From: Rhizobium oryzihabitans | Lineage (GTDB): Bacteria > Pseudomonadota > Alphaproteobacteria > Rhizobiales > Rhizobiaceae | DNA: 64,000 nt | Direction of reading: 5' to 3' | Assembly (NCBI RefSeq): GCF_010669145.1 | Contig: NZ_CP048632.1 | Span: 2,180,001-2,244,000, forward strand | In this document: positions 9,428 to 20,033 of the stretch, in pieces | How the letters are laid out: each line of letters starts with the position of its first letter | Position numbering within the stretch: the first letter of the stretch is position 1 | Translations under genes and position numbers: made by a program | Notes under the pieces: generated by a model | The model's input: only the letters and a program-made list of their open reading frames with translations | What the model was told of the DNA's origin: nothing | The model's database searches: none

Positions 9428-10735
9428 TCAGAGAATATAGCGCGACAAATCCGTATCGGCAGCAAGATCGCCGACATGTTTTTTCACATATTCCTGATCG
9501 ATCTTGACGGCTGAACCACCGCGATCCGGTGCATTGAACGAAATCTCGTCCAGAACACGTTCCATCACGGTCTGCAGGCGGCGCGCACCGATATTCTCGA
9601 CCGACGAGTTGAGATGAACGGCCACGTCGGCCAAAGCATCTATCGCATCGTCAGTGAAGTCGAGATCGAGTTCTTCCGTCGCCATCAGCGCCTTGTACTG
9701 GCGGATGAGGCTTGCTTCCGTCTCCGTCAGGATACGGCGGAAGTCCTCCTTCGTCAGCGGCTTCAGCTCCACGCGGATCGGCAGACGACCCTGAAGCTCC
9801 GGCAGAAGGTCGGAAGGCTTTGCCACATGGAACGCGCCCGATGCGATGAAGAGCACGTGGTCGGTTTTCACCGGTCCATATTTCGTCGAAACCGTCGTGC
9901 CCTCGACAAGCGGCAGAAGATCACGCTGCACACCTTCGCGCGAGACGCCGGCACCCATGCCACCGTCACGGGCAGCGATCTTGTCGATCTCGTCGAGGAA
10001 GACGATACCGTCATTTTCCACCGACTTCACCGCTTCGCGCTGGATCATTTCATTGTCGAGCAGCTTGTCGGATTCGTCGCGGACAAGATCGGTATAAGAC
10101 TTCGAAACCGTGGTGCGCACCTTCTTGGTACGTCCGCCCATGGCCTTGCCGAACATTTCCGACAGGTTAAGAACGCCGATATTGGCGCCCGGCATGCCGG
10201 GAATTTCAAAGCCGGGCATGCCCGATCCGCTGTCTGCAACCTCGATGTCGATTTCCTTGTCGTCCAGTTCACCATCACGCAGCTTCTTGCGGAAGCTTTC
10301 GCGGGTGCCGGGCGACGCCGTCGATCCGACCAGTGCGTCAAGCACCCGTTCTTCGGCGCTGGCATGGGCCTTTGCCTGAACCTCGGCACGCTTCTTTTCA
10401 CGCACGAGACCGATGCCGATTTCGACCAGATCGCGGATGATCTGCTCGACATCGCGGCCGACATAACCGACTTCGGTAAACTTGGTCGCCTCGACCTTGA
10501 TGAAGGGCGCGCCGGCAAGCTTGGCCAGGCGGCGGGAAATCTCCGTCTTGCCGACACCGGTCGGTCCGATCATCAGAATGTTTTTCGGCATGACTTCGTC
10601 GCGCAGGCTCTCATCGAGCTGCTGGCGGCGCCAGCGGTTGCGCAGCGCAATGGCGACCGCACGTTTCGCATCATGCTGGCCGATGATGTGGCGATCGAGT
10701 TCCGAGACAATTTCCCGGGGAGAAAAAGTGGTCAT
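9428..10735 (-). CDS. hslU: HslU, ATPase subunit of the HslVU protease
   Basis: AAA+ unfoldase that feeds substrates to the HslV peptidase in the cytoplasm. The protein is 435 aa. The N-terminus [19 protein letters not shown] is typical. Walker A GPTGVGKT is at residues 57-64, followed by the pore-loop region [19 protein letters not shown], then Walker [12 protein letters not shown]. The family-specific I-domain lies between them. The C-terminus ends SRYIL, matching the conserved HslU tail that docks into HslV. It is transcribed after hslV with an 84-base gap and ends in its own terminator. Confidence 0.97.
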   Translation of the reverse strand: MTTFSPREIVSELDRHIIGQHDAKRAVAIALRNRWRRQQLDESLRDEVMPKNILMIGPTGVGKTEISRRLAKLAGAPFIKVEATKFTEVGYVGRDVEQIIRDLVEIGIGLVREKKRAEVQAKAHASAEERVLDALVGSTASPGTRESFRKKLRDGELDDKEIDIEVADSGSGMPGFEIPGMPGANIGVLNLSEMFGKAMGGRTKKVRTTVSKSYTDLVRDESDKLLDNEMIQREAVKSVENDGIVFLDEIDKIAARDGGMGAGVSREGVQRDLLPLVEGTTVSTKYGPVKTDHVLFIASGAFHVAKPSDLLPELQGRLPIRVELKPLTKEDFRRILTETEASLIRQYKALMATEELDLDFTDDAIDALADVAVHLNSSVENIGARRLQTVMERVLDEISFNAPDRGGSAVKIDQEYVKKHVGDLAADTDLSRYIL

Positions 10736-10819
10736 TCTGTCCTCTCGGCTTTCCTGTTCCGACCGGCCTTTCTGGCCCGGCCCACAGGACCCTTGGGTGA
10801 GAAATGGGGTGGAATATGC

Positions 10820-11344
10820 TTACTCGGCGTCGAGAGTTTCGATGACGAGGTTATGGTTGGTATAAACGCAGATATCGGCGGCGATATCGAGCGACTGGCG
10901 CGCCACGTCTTCTGCCGACTTGTCCGTGTCCATCATCGCGCGGGCAGCCGCAAAGGCGTAGTTACCGCCCGAGCCGATGGCGATCGCGCCGTGTTCCGGC
11001 TCCAGCACGTCACCATTACCGGTGATGGCCAAAGTGGTGGATTTGTCGGCCACCAGCATCATGGCTTCGAGGTTGCGCAGATATTTGTCCGTGCGCCAAT
11101 CCTTCGCGAGCTCGACGGCTGCGCGCATCAACTGGCCGGGATATTGCTCGAGTTTCTTTTCGAGACGGTCGAGCAGCGTGAAGGCATCCGCGGTCGCACC
11201 GGCAAAACCGGCAATCACTTCGCCCTTGCCGATGCGGCGAACCTTGCGGGCGTTGCCCTTCATGACGGTCTGGCCAAGGCTTACCTGACCATCGCCAGCC
11301 ATGACGACCTTGCCGCCCTTCCTGACTGTAATAATCGTTGTCAT
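10820..11344 (-). CDS. hslV: HslV, peptidase subunit of the HslVU protease
   Basis: Proteasome-like threonine peptidase, 174 aa. The ATG at 11344 gives [20 protein letters not shown]; removal of Met exposes the catalytic Thr. A TTG one codon upstream would not leave Thr at the N-terminus, so ATG is the better start. Family blocks [20 protein letters not shown] and [16 protein letters not shown] are present. It is the first gene of the hslV-hslU operon, divergent from hisB across about 200 bases that must hold both promoters. I could not define a clear sigma-32 promoter there. Confidence 0.97.
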   Translation of the reverse strand: MTTIITVRKGGKVVMAGDGQVSLGQTVMKGNARKVRRIGKGEVIAGFAGATADAFTLLDRLEKKLEQYPGQLMRAAVELAKDWRTDKYLRNLEAMMLVADKSTTLAITGNGDVLEPEHGAIAIGSGGNYAFAAARAMMDTDKSAEDVARQSLDIAADICVYTNHNLVIETLDAE

Positions 11345-11546
11345 CAAACACCTGTCTGCCCTGCCGGGCCTGCTGTTAACGGGCCGGCATCCGGCCCTTC
11401 TCGAGTTCTATGTAAGTTTGCTTTTCACGATTGCAATCTTGGGCGCCGTGCACCGTTTTGCGCAAGCCAGGCAAGACGATGGAACAACTGGATATTTGTG
11501 TCCCGTGCTGATAAGGAACGGCAACATTTTCACGGAGCGGCCACAA

Positions 11547-12143
11547 ATGGCAGAACGTAAAGGCGAGATTATCCGCAAGACCAACGAAACCTCGGTTTCG
11601 GTGCGCGTGGATATCGACGGCACCGGCAAGTCGACAATTTCCACCGGCGTTGGATTTTTCGACCATATGCTGGACCAGCTCAGCCGCCACTCGCTGATCG
11701 ACATGGACATCGAGGTCAAGGGCGACCTGCATATCGATGACCACCACACCGTGGAAGATACGGGCATCGCCATCGGCCAGGCCATCGCCAAGGCGCTGGG
11801 CGACCGGCGCGGCATTACCCGTTATGCCTCGCTCGACCTCGCCATGGATGAGACGATGACCAAGGCCGCCGTCGATATTTCCGGGCGTCCCTTCCTGGTC
11901 TGGAACGTGAATTTCTCCGCACCGAAGATCGGCACCTTCGACACCGAGCTGGTGCGTGAGTTCTTTCAGGCGCTGGCGCAGAATGCCGGCATCACCCTGC
12001 ATATCCTGAACCATTACGGCGCCAACAACCATCATATCGCCGAAACATGCTTCAAGGCCGTTGCCCGCGTTCTTCGCGCGGCAACCGAGATCGACCCCCG
12101 GCAGGCAGGCCGCGTTCCCTCGACAAAGGGCATGCTGGCCTGA
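11547..12143 (+). CDS. hisB: Imidazoleglycerol-phosphate dehydratase
   Basis: Sixth step of histidine biosynthesis, dehydrating imidazoleglycerol phosphate to imidazole-acetol phosphate. Monofunctional form of 198 aa without the HolPase domain of enteric HisB. The Mn-binding His/Glu motifs are visible: [25 protein letters not shown], then [17 protein letters not shown]. Start set at the ATG at 11547 (MAERKGEI); the frame is open further left but that part is not HisB-like. It heads the his cluster hisB, a DUF2628 gene, hisH, hisA, hisF, hisE, coaA, all on the plus strand with short gaps or overlaps. Confidence 0.96.
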   Translation: MAERKGEIIRKTNETSVSVRVDIDGTGKSTISTGVGFFDHMLDQLSRHSLIDMDIEVKGDLHIDDHHTVEDTGIAIGQAIAKALGDRRGITRYASLDLAMDETMTKAAVDISGRPFLVWNVNFSAPKIGTFDTELVREFFQALAQNAGITLHILNHYGANNHHIAETCFKAVARVLRAATEIDPRQAGRVPSTKGMLA

Positions 12144-12166
12144 CCGCCAAAGCTGTCAGGAAGCCC

Positions 12167-12658
12167 ATGACAAGCTATCTCGTTCTGGAAGCCCCCAACG
12201 GGCCGGACAGGGATCATAAAACGACCCGCTTCATCGCAGACCGTTTCGTCTGGCTGGCGCTGATTGCGCCCTGGCTGTGGCTCGCCCTGAACCGGTTGTG
12301 GCTGGCGGCCGCCATTGTTTTCGTCGCCATCCTTCTGGCCGGTCAGGCATCGATGTTACCCGGGTTTGAACCGGCCGGCATTCTGTGCGGTTTCGCCATT
12401 GCCCTCATCACCGCACTGGAAGGACGCAATTTTCTCGTCCGGCACCTGATCGGCAAAGGCTGGAAGATGACTTCCGTCATTTCCGCCCCTGATCTTTCGA
12501 GTGCAGAGGAAATATATTTCTCCGACCTCACCGATACCGCAACGACGGAACAGCTGTCGCAGCCGGTATGGACCCCTGCGCCGCAAAGGAGCGGCGACAA
12601 AAACTTCGTCAACGATCCCGCCGGATCGTTTCTTTTCGACTTGAATGGAAGGCGCTGA
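12167..12658 (+). CDS. DUF2628 membrane protein in the his operon
   Basis: 163-aa protein of unknown function. The N-terminal [12 protein letters not shown] is followed by two or three hydrophobic segments (about residues 28-85, including [20 protein letters not shown]) and then a hydrophilic tail. This pattern fits DUF2628, a small membrane family. It lies between hisB and hisH with gaps of 23 bases and 1 base, so it is translated as part of the operon. No catalytic motif is evident. A role in histidine synthesis is not implied by sequence; the conserved position is the only clue. Confidence 0.75.
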   Translation: MTSYLVLEAPNGPDRDHKTTRFIADRFVWLALIAPWLWLALNRLWLAAAIVFVAILLAGQASMLPGFEPAGILCGFAIALITALEGRNFLVRHLIGKGWKMTSVISAPDLSSAEEIYFSDLTDTATTEQLSQPVWTPAPQRSGDKNFVNDPAGSFLFDLNGRR

Positions 12659-12659
12659 C

Positions 12660-13310
12660 ATGCGTGTCGCGATCATCGACTACGGTTCGGGCAATCTGCG
12701 TTCGGCCACCAAAGCTTTCGAGCGTGCCGCCCGTGAAGCAGGCATCAGTGCAACCATCGACCTGACCGACAGGCCGGATCACGTCGCATCGGCGGACCGC
12801 ATCGTTCTGCCTGGTGTCGGTGCCTATGCCGATTGCCGTGCAGGCCTCGATGCCGTTCCCGGCATGCATGAGGCGCTCATTGAAGCCGTCGAGAAAAAAG
12901 CCCATCCCTTCCTCGGCATCTGCGTCGGCATGCAGCTGATGTCCTCACGCGGTCTGGAAAAGACCGTCAGTGCCGGGCTTGGCTGGATCGAAGGCGACGT
13001 CGTGGAAATGACGCCGTCCGATCCGGGCCTGAAGATTCCGCAGATCGGCTGGAACACGCTGGAAATCCGGCATGCCCACCCGCTATTCGAAGGCATCAAG
13101 ACCGGCGCGGACGGGTTGCATGCCTATTTCGTGCATTCCTATCATCTGGCGGCAAAACATCCGGCGGACGTGATCGCCACCACCAATTACGGTGGCGCGA
13201 TGACGGCTTTCGTCGGCCGTGACAATATGGCGGGCGCGCAGTTCCACCCGGAAAAAAGCCAGACGCTCGGCCTTGCCCTGATTTCCAATTTCCTGCGCTG
13301 GAAGCCCTGA
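12660..13310 (+). CDS. hisH: Imidazole glycerol phosphate synthase, glutaminase subunit
   Basis: Glutamine amidotransferase that supplies ammonia to HisF; 216 aa. Class-I triad: nucleophile Cys in [11 protein letters not shown], and His/Glu in [10 protein letters not shown]. The N-terminus [16 protein letters not shown] is the family signature. ATG at 12660, one base after the preceding TGA. hisA follows one base after its stop, which suggests translational coupling. HisF, its partner, is two genes downstream. Confidence 0.97.
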   Translation: MRVAIIDYGSGNLRSATKAFERAAREAGISATIDLTDRPDHVASADRIVLPGVGAYADCRAGLDAVPGMHEALIEAVEKKAHPFLGICVGMQLMSSRGLEKTVSAGLGWIEGDVVEMTPSDPGLKIPQIGWNTLEIRHAHPLFEGIKTGADGLHAYFVHSYHLAAKHPADVIATTNYGGAMTAFVGRDNMAGAQFHPEKSQTLGLALISNFLRWKP

Positions 13311-13311
13311 C

Positions 13312-14055
13312 ATGATTCTTTTTCCCGCAATCGACCTTAAAGACGGCCAGTGCGTTCGCCTGAAACTCGGCGATATGGACCAGGCCACCGTTTATAACGA
13401 AGACCCCGGAGCACAGGCCAAGGCCTTCGAGGATCAGGGTTTCGAATGGCTGCATGTCGTTGATCTCAACGGCGCCTTTGCCGGCCAGACAGTCAACGGC
13501 GAGGCGGTCGACGCCATTCTGAAAGCCACGAAAAACCCGGTGCAGCTTGGCGGCGGCATCCGCACGCTCGATCATATCGAAGCGTGGCTCAGCCGTGGGC
13601 TTGCCCGTGTCATTCTCGGCACCGTGGCGGTGCGCGACCCGGTTCTGGTTATCGAAGCCTGCAAGCGTTTCCCTGGTCAGGTCGCCGTCGGCATCGACGC
13701 CAAGGGTGGCAAGGTTGCCGTGGAAGGCTGGGCGGAAGCCTCCGAACTCGGCGTCATCGAACTTGCCAAACGTTTCGAAGGCGCCGGCGTCGCCGCCATC
13801 ATCTACACCGATATCGATCGCGACGGCATTCTGGCCGGCATCAACTGGGCCTCAACGCTGGAACTGGCGAATGCCGTGTCGATCCCGGTCATCGCCTCCG
13901 GCGGCCTCGCCTCCATCGAGGACATCAAGCGCATGTTGCAGCCCGATGCTGCAAAGCTCGAGGGTGCTATTTCAGGTCGTGCGCTTTATGACGGGCGCAT
14001 CGACCCCGCCGAGGCGCTTGCTCTCATCAAGGCTGCAAAGGAGGTAAACGCATGA
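13312..14055 (+). CDS. hisA: ProFAR isomerase HisA
   Basis: Phosphoribosylformimino-5-aminoimidazole carboxamide ribotide isomerase, fourth step of histidine synthesis; (beta-alpha)8 barrel of 247 aa. [17 protein letters not shown] carries the catalytic Asp8, and [10 protein letters not shown] the second catalytic Asp. The phosphate-binding loops LGGGIRT and ASGGLAS are present. It overlaps hisF by 4 bases (ATGA). Confidence 0.97.
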   Translation: MILFPAIDLKDGQCVRLKLGDMDQATVYNEDPGAQAKAFEDQGFEWLHVVDLNGAFAGQTVNGEAVDAILKATKNPVQLGGGIRTLDHIEAWLSRGLARVILGTVAVRDPVLVIEACKRFPGQVAVGIDAKGGKVAVEGWAEASELGVIELAKRFEGAGVAAIIYTDIDRDGILAGINWASTLELANAVSIPVIASGGLASIEDIKRMLQPDAAKLEGAISGRALYDGRIDPAEALALIKAAKEVNA

Positions 14056-14828
14056 CCCTCAAAGCCCGCGTTATCCCATGCCTCGATGTGAAAGACGGCC
14101 GCGTCGTCAAGGGCGTGAACTTCGTCGACCTGATCGACGCCGGTGATCCCGTCGAGGCGGCGAAGGCCTATGATGCGGCGGGAGCGGACGAACTCTGCTT
14201 TCTCGACATCACCGCTTCGTCCGACAATCGCGACACGATTTTCGACGTCGTATCGCGCACCGCCGACCATTGCTTCATGCCGCTCACCGTCGGCGGCGGT
14301 GTCCGCGCCGTCGCTGACATCCGCAAGCTGCTTCTCTGCGGTGCCGACAAGGTCTCGATCAATTCCGCAGCGGTGAAGGATCCTGATTTCGTCGCGCAGG
14401 CCGCCGACAAGTTCGGCAACCAGTGCATAGTCGTCTCGATCGACGCCAAGAGGGTTTCGAAAGACGGGGAAGCCGACCGCTGGGAAATCTTCACCCATGG
14501 CGGACGCCAGCCGACCGGGATCGATGCCGTGGAATTCGCCGTCAAAATGGTTGAACGCGGCGCCGGCGAATTGCTCGTCACCTCGATGGACCGCGATGGC
14601 ACCAAAAGCGGATACGATATCGGCCTGACACGCAGCATTGCCGATCAGGTTCGCGTCCCCGTCATCGCCTCGGGCGGCGTCGGAACGCTTGATGATCTGG
14701 TGGCAGGTGTGCGTGATGGCCATGCCACCGCGGTGCTTGCCGCTTCCATCTTCCACTTCGGCACCTATTCGATCGGACAAGCCAAGACCTATATGGCCGA
14801 GCATGGCATCCCCATGCGTCTCGACTGA
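14052..14828 (+). CDS. hisF: Imidazole glycerol phosphate synthase, cyclase subunit
   Basis: Forms imidazole glycerol phosphate and AICAR from PRFAR and ammonia from HisH. 258-aa barrel. The catalytic Asp is in [17 protein letters not shown], the second in [12 protein letters not shown]. Phosphate loops VGGGVRA and ASGGVG are visible. Translationally coupled to hisA by a 4-base overlap; hisE starts 18 bases downstream. Confidence 0.97.
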   Translation: MTLKARVIPCLDVKDGRVVKGVNFVDLIDAGDPVEAAKAYDAAGADELCFLDITASSDNRDTIFDVVSRTADHCFMPLTVGGGVRAVADIRKLLLCGADKVSINSAAVKDPDFVAQAADKFGNQCIVVSIDAKRVSKDGEADRWEIFTHGGRQPTGIDAVEFAVKMVERGAGELLVTSMDRDGTKSGYDIGLTRSIADQVRVPVIASGGVGTLDDLVAGVRDGHATAVLAASIFHFGTYSIGQAKTYMAEHGIPMRLD

Positions 14829-14845
14829 TTGCAGGAACCTCTTCC

Positions 14846-15169
14846 ATGAGTGCATTTTCCCTTTCCGATCTGGAGCGCATCGTCGCGACACGCGCCGCCG
14901 CCTCTCCCGATGAATCCTGGACAGCCAAACTTGTTGCGGCGGGTCAGGAACGTGCGGCTAAAAAACTGGGCGAAGAGGCGGTTGAGGCCGTCATCGCCGC
15001 CATCGCGAAAGACCGCGACGGGCTGAAAAACGAGGCCGCCGATCTGCTTTATCACCTGATGGTGGTGCTGAAGATTGCCGACATTCCGCTTGCCGATGTT
15101 TTTGCCGAGCTGGAGCGCCGAACCGGACAGACCGGGCTTGCGGAAAAGGCAGCGAGGCCGACATCATGA
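14846..15169 (+). CDS. hisE: Phosphoribosyl-ATP pyrophosphatase
   Basis: Second step of histidine synthesis, hydrolysing PR-ATP to PR-AMP; 107-aa all-helical MazG-like fold. The metal-binding motif is visible in [31 protein letters not shown]. Monofunctional here; HisI is not in this window. The stop overlaps the coaA start by 4 bases. Confidence 0.96.
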   Translation: MSAFSLSDLERIVATRAAASPDESWTAKLVAAGQERAAKKLGEEAVEAVIAAIAKDRDGLKNEAADLLYHLMVVLKIADIPLADVFAELERRTGQTGLAEKAARPTS

Positions 15170-16167
15170 ACGTCAAGGCAGGCAGCGGGGAGAGAGGCAT
15201 GCCGAGCACACTCGATCATTTCCGCCCGGATGAATATTCGCCCTACCACTTCTTCAGCTCTGAAGAATGGGCGAATTTTCGCGCCGACACGCCACTCACC
15301 CTTTCCGCCGACGAGGTGAAAAGGCTGCGTTCGCTGGACGACCCGATCGATCTGGACGAAGTGCGGCGGATCTATCTTTCGCTGTCGCGCCTCTTGTCAT
15401 CGCATGTGGAAGCGTCGCAGCTGCTTTTCGAACAGCGCAACCGCTTCCTGAATATGGCGGACGTAAACAAGACGCCTTTCGTCATCGGCATTGCCGGGTC
15501 GGTGGCCGTTGGCAAATCAACAACGGCGCGTATCCTGAAGGAGCTTCTGGCCCGCTGGCCCTCCAGCCCGAAAGTCGATCTCATCACCACCGACGGGTTT
15601 CTTTACCCGAACGAGGTGCTGCGGCGCGAAAACCTGATGGAGCGCAAGGGCTTTCCGGAGAGCTACGATATCGGCGCTTTGCTGCGTTTCCTCTCGGCGA
15701 TCAAGGCGGGCCAACCGAATGTGAAGGCCCCGCGCTATTCCCACCTGACCTATGACGTTTTGCCGAACGAATTCACTGTCATCGACCAGCCGGACATCCT
15801 GATCTTCGAAGGCATCAACGTTCTGCAATCGCGCGACCTGCCGGCGGGCGGGCGGATCGTACCGATCGTTTCCGATTTCTTCGATTTCTCGATCTATATC
15901 GATGCTGACGAGGACTTCATTCACAACTGGTATGTGAACCGGTTCATGAATCTGCGGCAAACCGCGTTCCGCGACCCGAATTCGTTCTTCAATCGCTATG
16001 CATCGATCAGCGAGGAAGCAGCACTCAGCATTGCCGAGGGTCTCTGGCAAAACATCAACCTGAAGAACCTGCGCCAGAACATCGTGCCCACGCGACCGCG
16101 CGCCGACCTTATCTTGCGCAAGGGAAAGAACCACCTGATCGACACGGTGGCGCTTCGCAAGCTGTAA
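15166..16167 (+). CDS. coaA: Pantothenate kinase, type I
   Basis: First committed step of coenzyme A synthesis. P-loop [15 protein letters not shown] is followed by the CoaA blocks [19 protein letters not shown] and FEGINVLQ, and the C-terminal [17 protein letters not shown]. The ATG at 15166 overlaps hisE (ATGA); a second ATG at 15199 (MPSTLDHF) would give a 322-aa protein closer to the usual length and is a real alternative. Last gene of the his cluster, a linkage I recall for rhizobia. coaE, the last step of CoA synthesis, lies at 53.3 kb. Confidence 0.95.
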   Translation: MNVKAGSGERGMPSTLDHFRPDEYSPYHFFSSEEWANFRADTPLTLSADEVKRLRSLDDPIDLDEVRRIYLSLSRLLSSHVEASQLLFEQRNRFLNMADVNKTPFVIGIAGSVAVGKSTTARILKELLARWPSSPKVDLITTDGFLYPNEVLRRENLMERKGFPESYDIGALLRFLSAIKAGQPNVKAPRYSHLTYDVLPNEFTVIDQPDILIFEGINVLQSRDLPAGGRIVPIVSDFFDFSIYIDADEDFIHNWYVNRFMNLRQTAFRDPNSFFNRYASISEEAALSIAEGLWQNINLKNLRQNIVPTRPRADLILRKGKNHLIDTVALRKL

Positions 16168-16168
16168 A

Positions 16169-16191
16169 AGATGCCGCGCGAGGCGGCATCT
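16169..16191 (-). terminator. Hairpin between coaA and the BON/LysM gene
   Basis: Stem agatgccgc/gcggcatct with loop gcgag. On the minus strand it is followed by ttttac, so it best fits a terminator for the leftward BON/LysM gene; it may also act on coaA although the plus-strand T-run is missing. Confidence 0.6.
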
Positions 16192-16216
16192 CCACTGCAG
16201 CGGTTAAAAGCCGTTA

Positions 16217-16669
16217 TTACGCAAGGTCTGGAATACGCAGGACCTGACCGGGATAGATTTTATCGGGGTGAGTCAGCATCGGCTTGTTGGCTTCGAAGAT
16301 GATGTTGTTCTTCGCACCATTGGCCTTGCCATATTGCGCTTCGGCGATCTTCCAGAGATTGTCGCCCTTCTTGACCGTGTAGAAGACGGGTTCTTTCGCC
16401 GGCGCTTCGGCGACCTTCAGTTCACCCGCCTCGACCTTGGAAATGCCGAGCGTATTGCCAACCGCGATGACCGCCTTTTCGAAAACCGACTGATCGGCCA
16501 CTTCGCCCTTCAGAACGACCTTGTCGTCCACCACTTCGACCTGAACCTTGTCCGTGCCGAGATCGTGGGAAGCGAGTTCCTTTTTGACCGCTTCGACATC
16601 GGGGGCATCATCACCACCGCCGATACCAAGCTTCTTTCCCGCTTCCTTGATGAAATTGAACAGACCCAT
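16217..16669 (-). CDS. BON and LysM domain protein (Kbp/YgaU-like)
   Basis: 150-aa small soluble protein. A BON domain covers about residues 20-85 (VKKELASHDL to ISKVEAGELKV) and a LysM domain about residues 97-148 (YTVKKGDNLWKIAEAQYG to IYPGQVLRIPDL). This order and length match E. coli Kbp (YgaU), a cytoplasmic potassium-binding protein; no signal peptide is seen. ATG at 16669 with an excellent aggagg ribosome site 7 bases upstream. It is a single gene with its own hairpin. The potassium-binding role is transferred from the family, not shown here. Confidence 0.88.
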   Translation of the reverse strand: MGLFNFIKEAGKKLGIGGGDDAPDVEAVKKELASHDLGTDKVQVEVVDDKVVLKGEVADQSVFEKAVIAVGNTLGISKVEAGELKVAEAPAKEPVFYTVKKGDNLWKIAEAQYGKANGAKNNIIFEANKPMLTHPDKIYPGQVLRIPDLA

Positions 16670-16752
16670 AGCACCCTCCTTGGTTGTAGGGATGCTTACC
16701 AGACGATATTTGAGGCTCTATGACAAGTGCGAAACATTTCGCCGTCTGCCGC

Positions 16753-17187
16753 CTATTCGCCTGACGGTTTGCCACGCATTTTCTTCACGTCCGAACGTCC
16801 GGACTTTGCCTTGAGGCGGCGCTCGACCGAGCCTTTGGTCGGCTTGGTGGCCTTGCGCACCGGTGGCGGCGGGGCGGCGGCTTCAAGGATCAGTTCCTTC
16901 AGCCGATCACGGGCATCTTCCCGATTGCGCTCCTGGCTGCGAAACCGGCTCGCCTCGATCATCAGCACGCCTTCTTTCGAAACGCGCCGGCCGCCCAGCC
17001 GCAGGGCGTTTGCCTTTACCCGGTCTGGCAGGGAAGGTGAATTGGCGATGTCTAAAAACAGCTGGACCGCCGTCGAGACCTTGTTGACATTCTGGCCGCC
17101 GGGACCACCGGCCAGCACGAATTGCTCCGTCAGCTCCCAGCCGGCGATGGTAATACGGTTGCTGATGTAAAGCGCGTCGCTGGCCAT
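16753..17187 (-). CDS. arfB: Alternative ribosome-rescue factor ArfB (peptidyl-tRNA hydrolase)
   Basis: Rescues stalled ribosomes by hydrolysing peptidyl-tRNA; 144 aa. The release-factor-like GGQ motif is in LAGGPGGQNVNKVSTAVQL near residue 28. The C-terminal tail is rich in Lys/Arg (KATKPTKGSVERRLKAKSGRSD), as needed to enter the empty mRNA channel. ATG at 17187 gives MASDALYISNRI; a GTG nine codons upstream is less likely. Leftward single gene between pckA and the BON/LysM gene. Confidence 0.93.
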   Translation of the reverse strand: MASDALYISNRITIAGWELTEQFVLAGGPGGQNVNKVSTAVQLFLDIANSPSLPDRVKANALRLGGRRVSKEGVLMIEASRFRSQERNREDARDRLKELILEAAAPPPPVRKATKPTKGSVERRLKAKSGRSDVKKMRGKPSGE

Positions 17188-17251
17188 GATCTTTCTCCGC
17201 GCCGGTGATGCCACAGATCACAAAAAATGAAAACAGCAGGCCAAACGAAAG

Positions 17252-17272
17252 AACCCGGCACAAGGCCGGGTC
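17252..17272 (-). terminator. Terminator of pckA
   Basis: Minus-strand stem acccggc/gccgggt with 5-base loop, followed by tctttcgttt, 28 bases past the pckA stop. Confidence 0.72.
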
Positions 17273-17299
17273 CCCTCCTCCTCATAAATGAGGCTTCAT

Positions 17300-18910
17300 T
17301 CATTCAGCCGCGAGCAGCAGGCCAGGTGCAGCGTCGCGAACCTTGCTGTCCACATGATCTTCGAACTTGGTGAAGTTCGTGACGAACATGGAAACCAGCT
17401 TCTTCGCCTGCGCATCGTAAGCTGCACCATCGGCCCAGGTCGAACGCGGATCGAGGATCGCGCTATCGACGCCTTCCAGCGACAGCGGCACGGCGAAGCC
17501 GAAATTCGCATCGGTGCGGAATTCGGCACCCTTGAGCTCACCGGTAAGTGCCGCCGTCAGAAGCGCGCGGGTCGCCTTGATGGGCATGCGCTTGCCGATG
17601 CCGTAAGCGCCGCCGGTCCAGCCAGTGTTGACCAGCCAGCAATCGACGCCATGCTTGCCAATCAGCTCACGCAGCAGGTTGCCGTATTCCGCCGGATGGC
17701 GCGGCATGAAGGGCGCGCCGAAGCAGGTGGAGAAGGTTGCTTCCGGTTCAGTCACGCCTTTTTCCGTGCCGGCAACCTTTGCGGTGTAACCGGAGAGGAA
17801 GTGGTACATGGCCTGTTCCGGCGTCAGACGCGCGATCGGCGGCAGCACACCGAAAGCATCCGCCGTCAGCATGATGATCGTCTTCGGATGGCCGGCAATG
17901 CCCGTTTCCGATGCATTCGGAATGAAGTGCAGCGGATAGGCGCTGCGGGTGTTTTCCGTCAGCGAATTGTCGTTGAAATCAGGAACGCGGTTTTCGTCCA
18001 GCACGACGTTTTCGAGAACCGTGCCGAAACGGCGGGTCGCGGCATAGATTTCCGGCTCGGCTTCCGCCGAAAGCTTGATCGCCTTGGCGTAGCAACCACC
18101 TTCGAAATTGAAGATGCCATGCTCACCCCAGCCATGTTCGTCGTCGCCGATCAGCGTGCGCGACGGATCGGCCGAAAGCGTGGTCTTGCCGGTGCCGGAG
18201 AGACCGAAGAACACGGCGGAATCACCCTCGGGACCCACATTGGCCGAGCAATGCATCGGCATCACGCCCTTGGCCGGCAGAAGGTAGTTCAGCACCGTGA
18301 AGACGGACTTCTTGTTTTCGCCGGCATAGGAGGTGCCGCCGATGAGGACGAGACCATTGGTGAGATCGCAGGCGATGACAGTTTCCGTACGCACGCCGTG
18401 ACGGGCGGGATCTGCCTTGAAGCTCGGCAGGTTGATGATGGTCAGCTTCTGCTTGAAGCCCGCCAGTTTCTCCTGCTTCGGGCGGATCAGCAGATTGCGG
18501 ATGAACAGCGAATGCCAGGCAAGCTCGGTGACGACGCGTGTTGGCAGCGCGTTTTCCTCATCGGCGCCGCCGATCAGATCCTGCACGTAAAGTGTCTTGC
18601 CGGCGGCATGGGCCAGCATGTCCTGGCGCAGCAGCTCGAAATTTTCCGGCGACAAAGGCTTGTTGTTGTCCCACCAGATGGTGTTCTCGGTGGAGGCATC
18701 ACGAACGACGAACTTATCCTTCGGCGAGCGGCCCGTATGCTGACCGGTGACGGCGCGCAGCGCACCATCGATGGTCAGTTCAGCCTCGCCGTTGCGGATC
18801 GCCTCTTCGTATAATTCGCTCTCATTGAGGTTATAAAAGACGCGGGAGGCCTCGCCCAGTCCGAGTTCCGCAACTCCATTGGCAGGATTATGAACCCCAA
18901 GCTCGTTCAT
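17300..18910 (-). CDS. pckA: Phosphoenolpyruvate carboxykinase (ATP)
   Basis: Decarboxylates and phosphorylates oxaloacetate to PEP, the entry to gluconeogenesis during growth on organic acids. 536 aa. Visible: [11 protein letters not shown], the PEPCK motif in [16 protein letters not shown] (kinase-1a P-loop), LIGDDEHGW (kinase 2) and [13 protein letters not shown] at 18910. Divergent from chvI across a 338-base AT-rich gap. In A. tumefaciens pckA is acid-inducible through ChvG/ChvI, which fits this arrangement (established knowledge). Confidence 0.97.
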   Translation of the reverse strand: MNELGVHNPANGVAELGLGEASRVFYNLNESELYEEAIRNGEAELTIDGALRAVTGQHTGRSPKDKFVVRDASTENTIWWDNNKPLSPENFELLRQDMLAHAAGKTLYVQDLIGGADEENALPTRVVTELAWHSLFIRNLLIRPKQEKLAGFKQKLTIINLPSFKADPARHGVRTETVIACDLTNGLVLIGGTSYAGENKKSVFTVLNYLLPAKGVMPMHCSANVGPEGDSAVFFGLSGTGKTTLSADPSRTLIGDDEHGWGEHGIFNFEGGCYAKAIKLSAEAEPEIYAATRRFGTVLENVVLDENRVPDFNDNSLTENTRSAYPLHFIPNASETGIAGHPKTIIMLTADAFGVLPPIARLTPEQAMYHFLSGYTAKVAGTEKGVTEPEATFSTCFGAPFMPRHPAEYGNLLRELIGKHGVDCWLVNTGWTGGAYGIGKRMPIKATRALLTAALTGELKGAEFRTDANFGFAVPLSLEGVDSAILDPRSTWADGAAYDAQAKKLVSMFVTNFTKFEDHVDSKVRDAAPGLLLAAE

Positions 18911-19248
18911 GACGCGTTCCTTGTTAATGACGATAAGGACGTTGAAATTTCCTCGGAAAATACGTGGCGGCTTTTAGAAACGCAAGAGCTTCACTTTAAA
19001 AAACTTAGTGATTTCAATATATTAATCGATTTAAAAGATTTTATTTCTTTTTAAATCGGTTGAAGACGCATTAAAATCCGGCTGCGGCGTTTTCACCGAA
19101 ATCCCCTGATCGCGCTGCGGATTTGGCTGCGAGATTTCCTTTGCCACAATTTGTTCCACCTTTATACTCAAGAGAGTGGCTCACGGCGCACAACCTTGGC
19201 TGGGTGGATGTCGGGAGTTACGAGAAAATGACGATGGAGACCAACTAC
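18911..19248. promoter_or_regulatory. pckA-chvI divergent intergenic region
   Basis: 338 bases without a gene. The middle (about 18985-19080) is strongly AT-rich compared with the flanks. It contains an imperfect inverted repeat, cgatttaaaag at 19027-19037 and cttttaaatcg-like sequence (one extra T) at 19047-19058. Promoters of both pckA and chvI must lie here. I cannot assign a specific ChvI binding site or a transcription start. Confidence 0.55.
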
Positions 19249-19977
19249 ATGCAGACTATCGCGCTTGTCGACGATGACCGGAACATTCTCACTTCGGTAT
19301 CGATCGCGCTCGAAGCCGAAGGGTACCGGGTCGAAACGTATACGGACGGCGCGTCCGCGCTTGACGGGCTGATCGCCCGCCCGCCGCAGCTCGCCATTTT
19401 CGACATCAAGATGCCCCGCATGGACGGCATGGAGCTTTTGCGGCGTCTTCGCCAGAAATCGGATATTCCCGTTATCTTCCTGACGTCCAAGGACGAAGAG
19501 ATCGACGAATTGTTCGGCCTGAAGATGGGCGCTGACGATTTCATCACAAAGCCTTTTTCGCAGCGCCTTCTGGTGGAGCGCGTCAAGGCCATCCTGCGCC
19601 GCGCCAGCAGCCGCGATGCTTCCCCCGTTGCCGGTGGCGGCGCGGCGAAACCGACTGCGGACCAGCAGGCGCGCACGCTTGAACGCGGACAGCTCGCCAT
19701 GGACCAGGAGCGCCACACCTGCACCTGGAAGGGTGAACCGGTAACACTCACCGTGACCGAATTCCTCATCCTGCATTCGCTGGCACAGAGGCCGGGCGTG
19801 GTGAAAAGCCGCGACGCGCTGATGGATGCCGCCTATGACGAACAGGTCTATGTGGACGACCGCACGATCGACAGCCACATCAAACGCCTTCGCAAGAAGT
19901 TCAAATTGGTCGACGGCGACTTCGATATGATTGAAACGCTTTATGGCGTAGGATATCGCTTCCGCGAAGCAGCTTAA
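19249..19977 (+). CDS. chvI: Acid-responsive response regulator ChvI
   Basis: OmpR-family regulator required for virulence and acid adaptation in Agrobacterium. The receiver domain has [10 protein letters not shown], phospho-acceptor Asp52 in [13 protein letters not shown], and the conserved Lys in [10 protein letters not shown]. The winged-helix DNA-binding domain (about 145-240) includes RSLxRG-like and [17 protein letters not shown]. Start taken at the ATG at 19249 ([10 protein letters not shown]), preceded by ggaga; an in-frame ATG at 19228 would add 7 residues. 242 aa. The kinase chvG follows after 56 bases. Confidence 0.96.
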   Translation: MQTIALVDDDRNILTSVSIALEAEGYRVETYTDGASALDGLIARPPQLAIFDIKMPRMDGMELLRRLRQKSDIPVIFLTSKDEEIDELFGLKMGADDFITKPFSQRLLVERVKAILRRASSRDASPVAGGGAAKPTADQQARTLERGQLAMDQERHTCTWKGEPVTLTVTEFLILHSLAQRPGVVKSRDALMDAAYDEQVYVDDRTIDSHIKRLRKKFKLVDGDFDMIETLYGVGYRFREAA

Positions 19978-20033
19978 ACAAGCGCGCCAAGCGGAAGAGA
20001 CCACCCGACGAGTGGTGGCGAGGACTTAAATAC

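Noticed and set aside
9614..11560. 648-codon plus-strand frame across hslU and hslV
   Set aside because: Antisense to two strongly supported genes; composition is that of a shadow frame.
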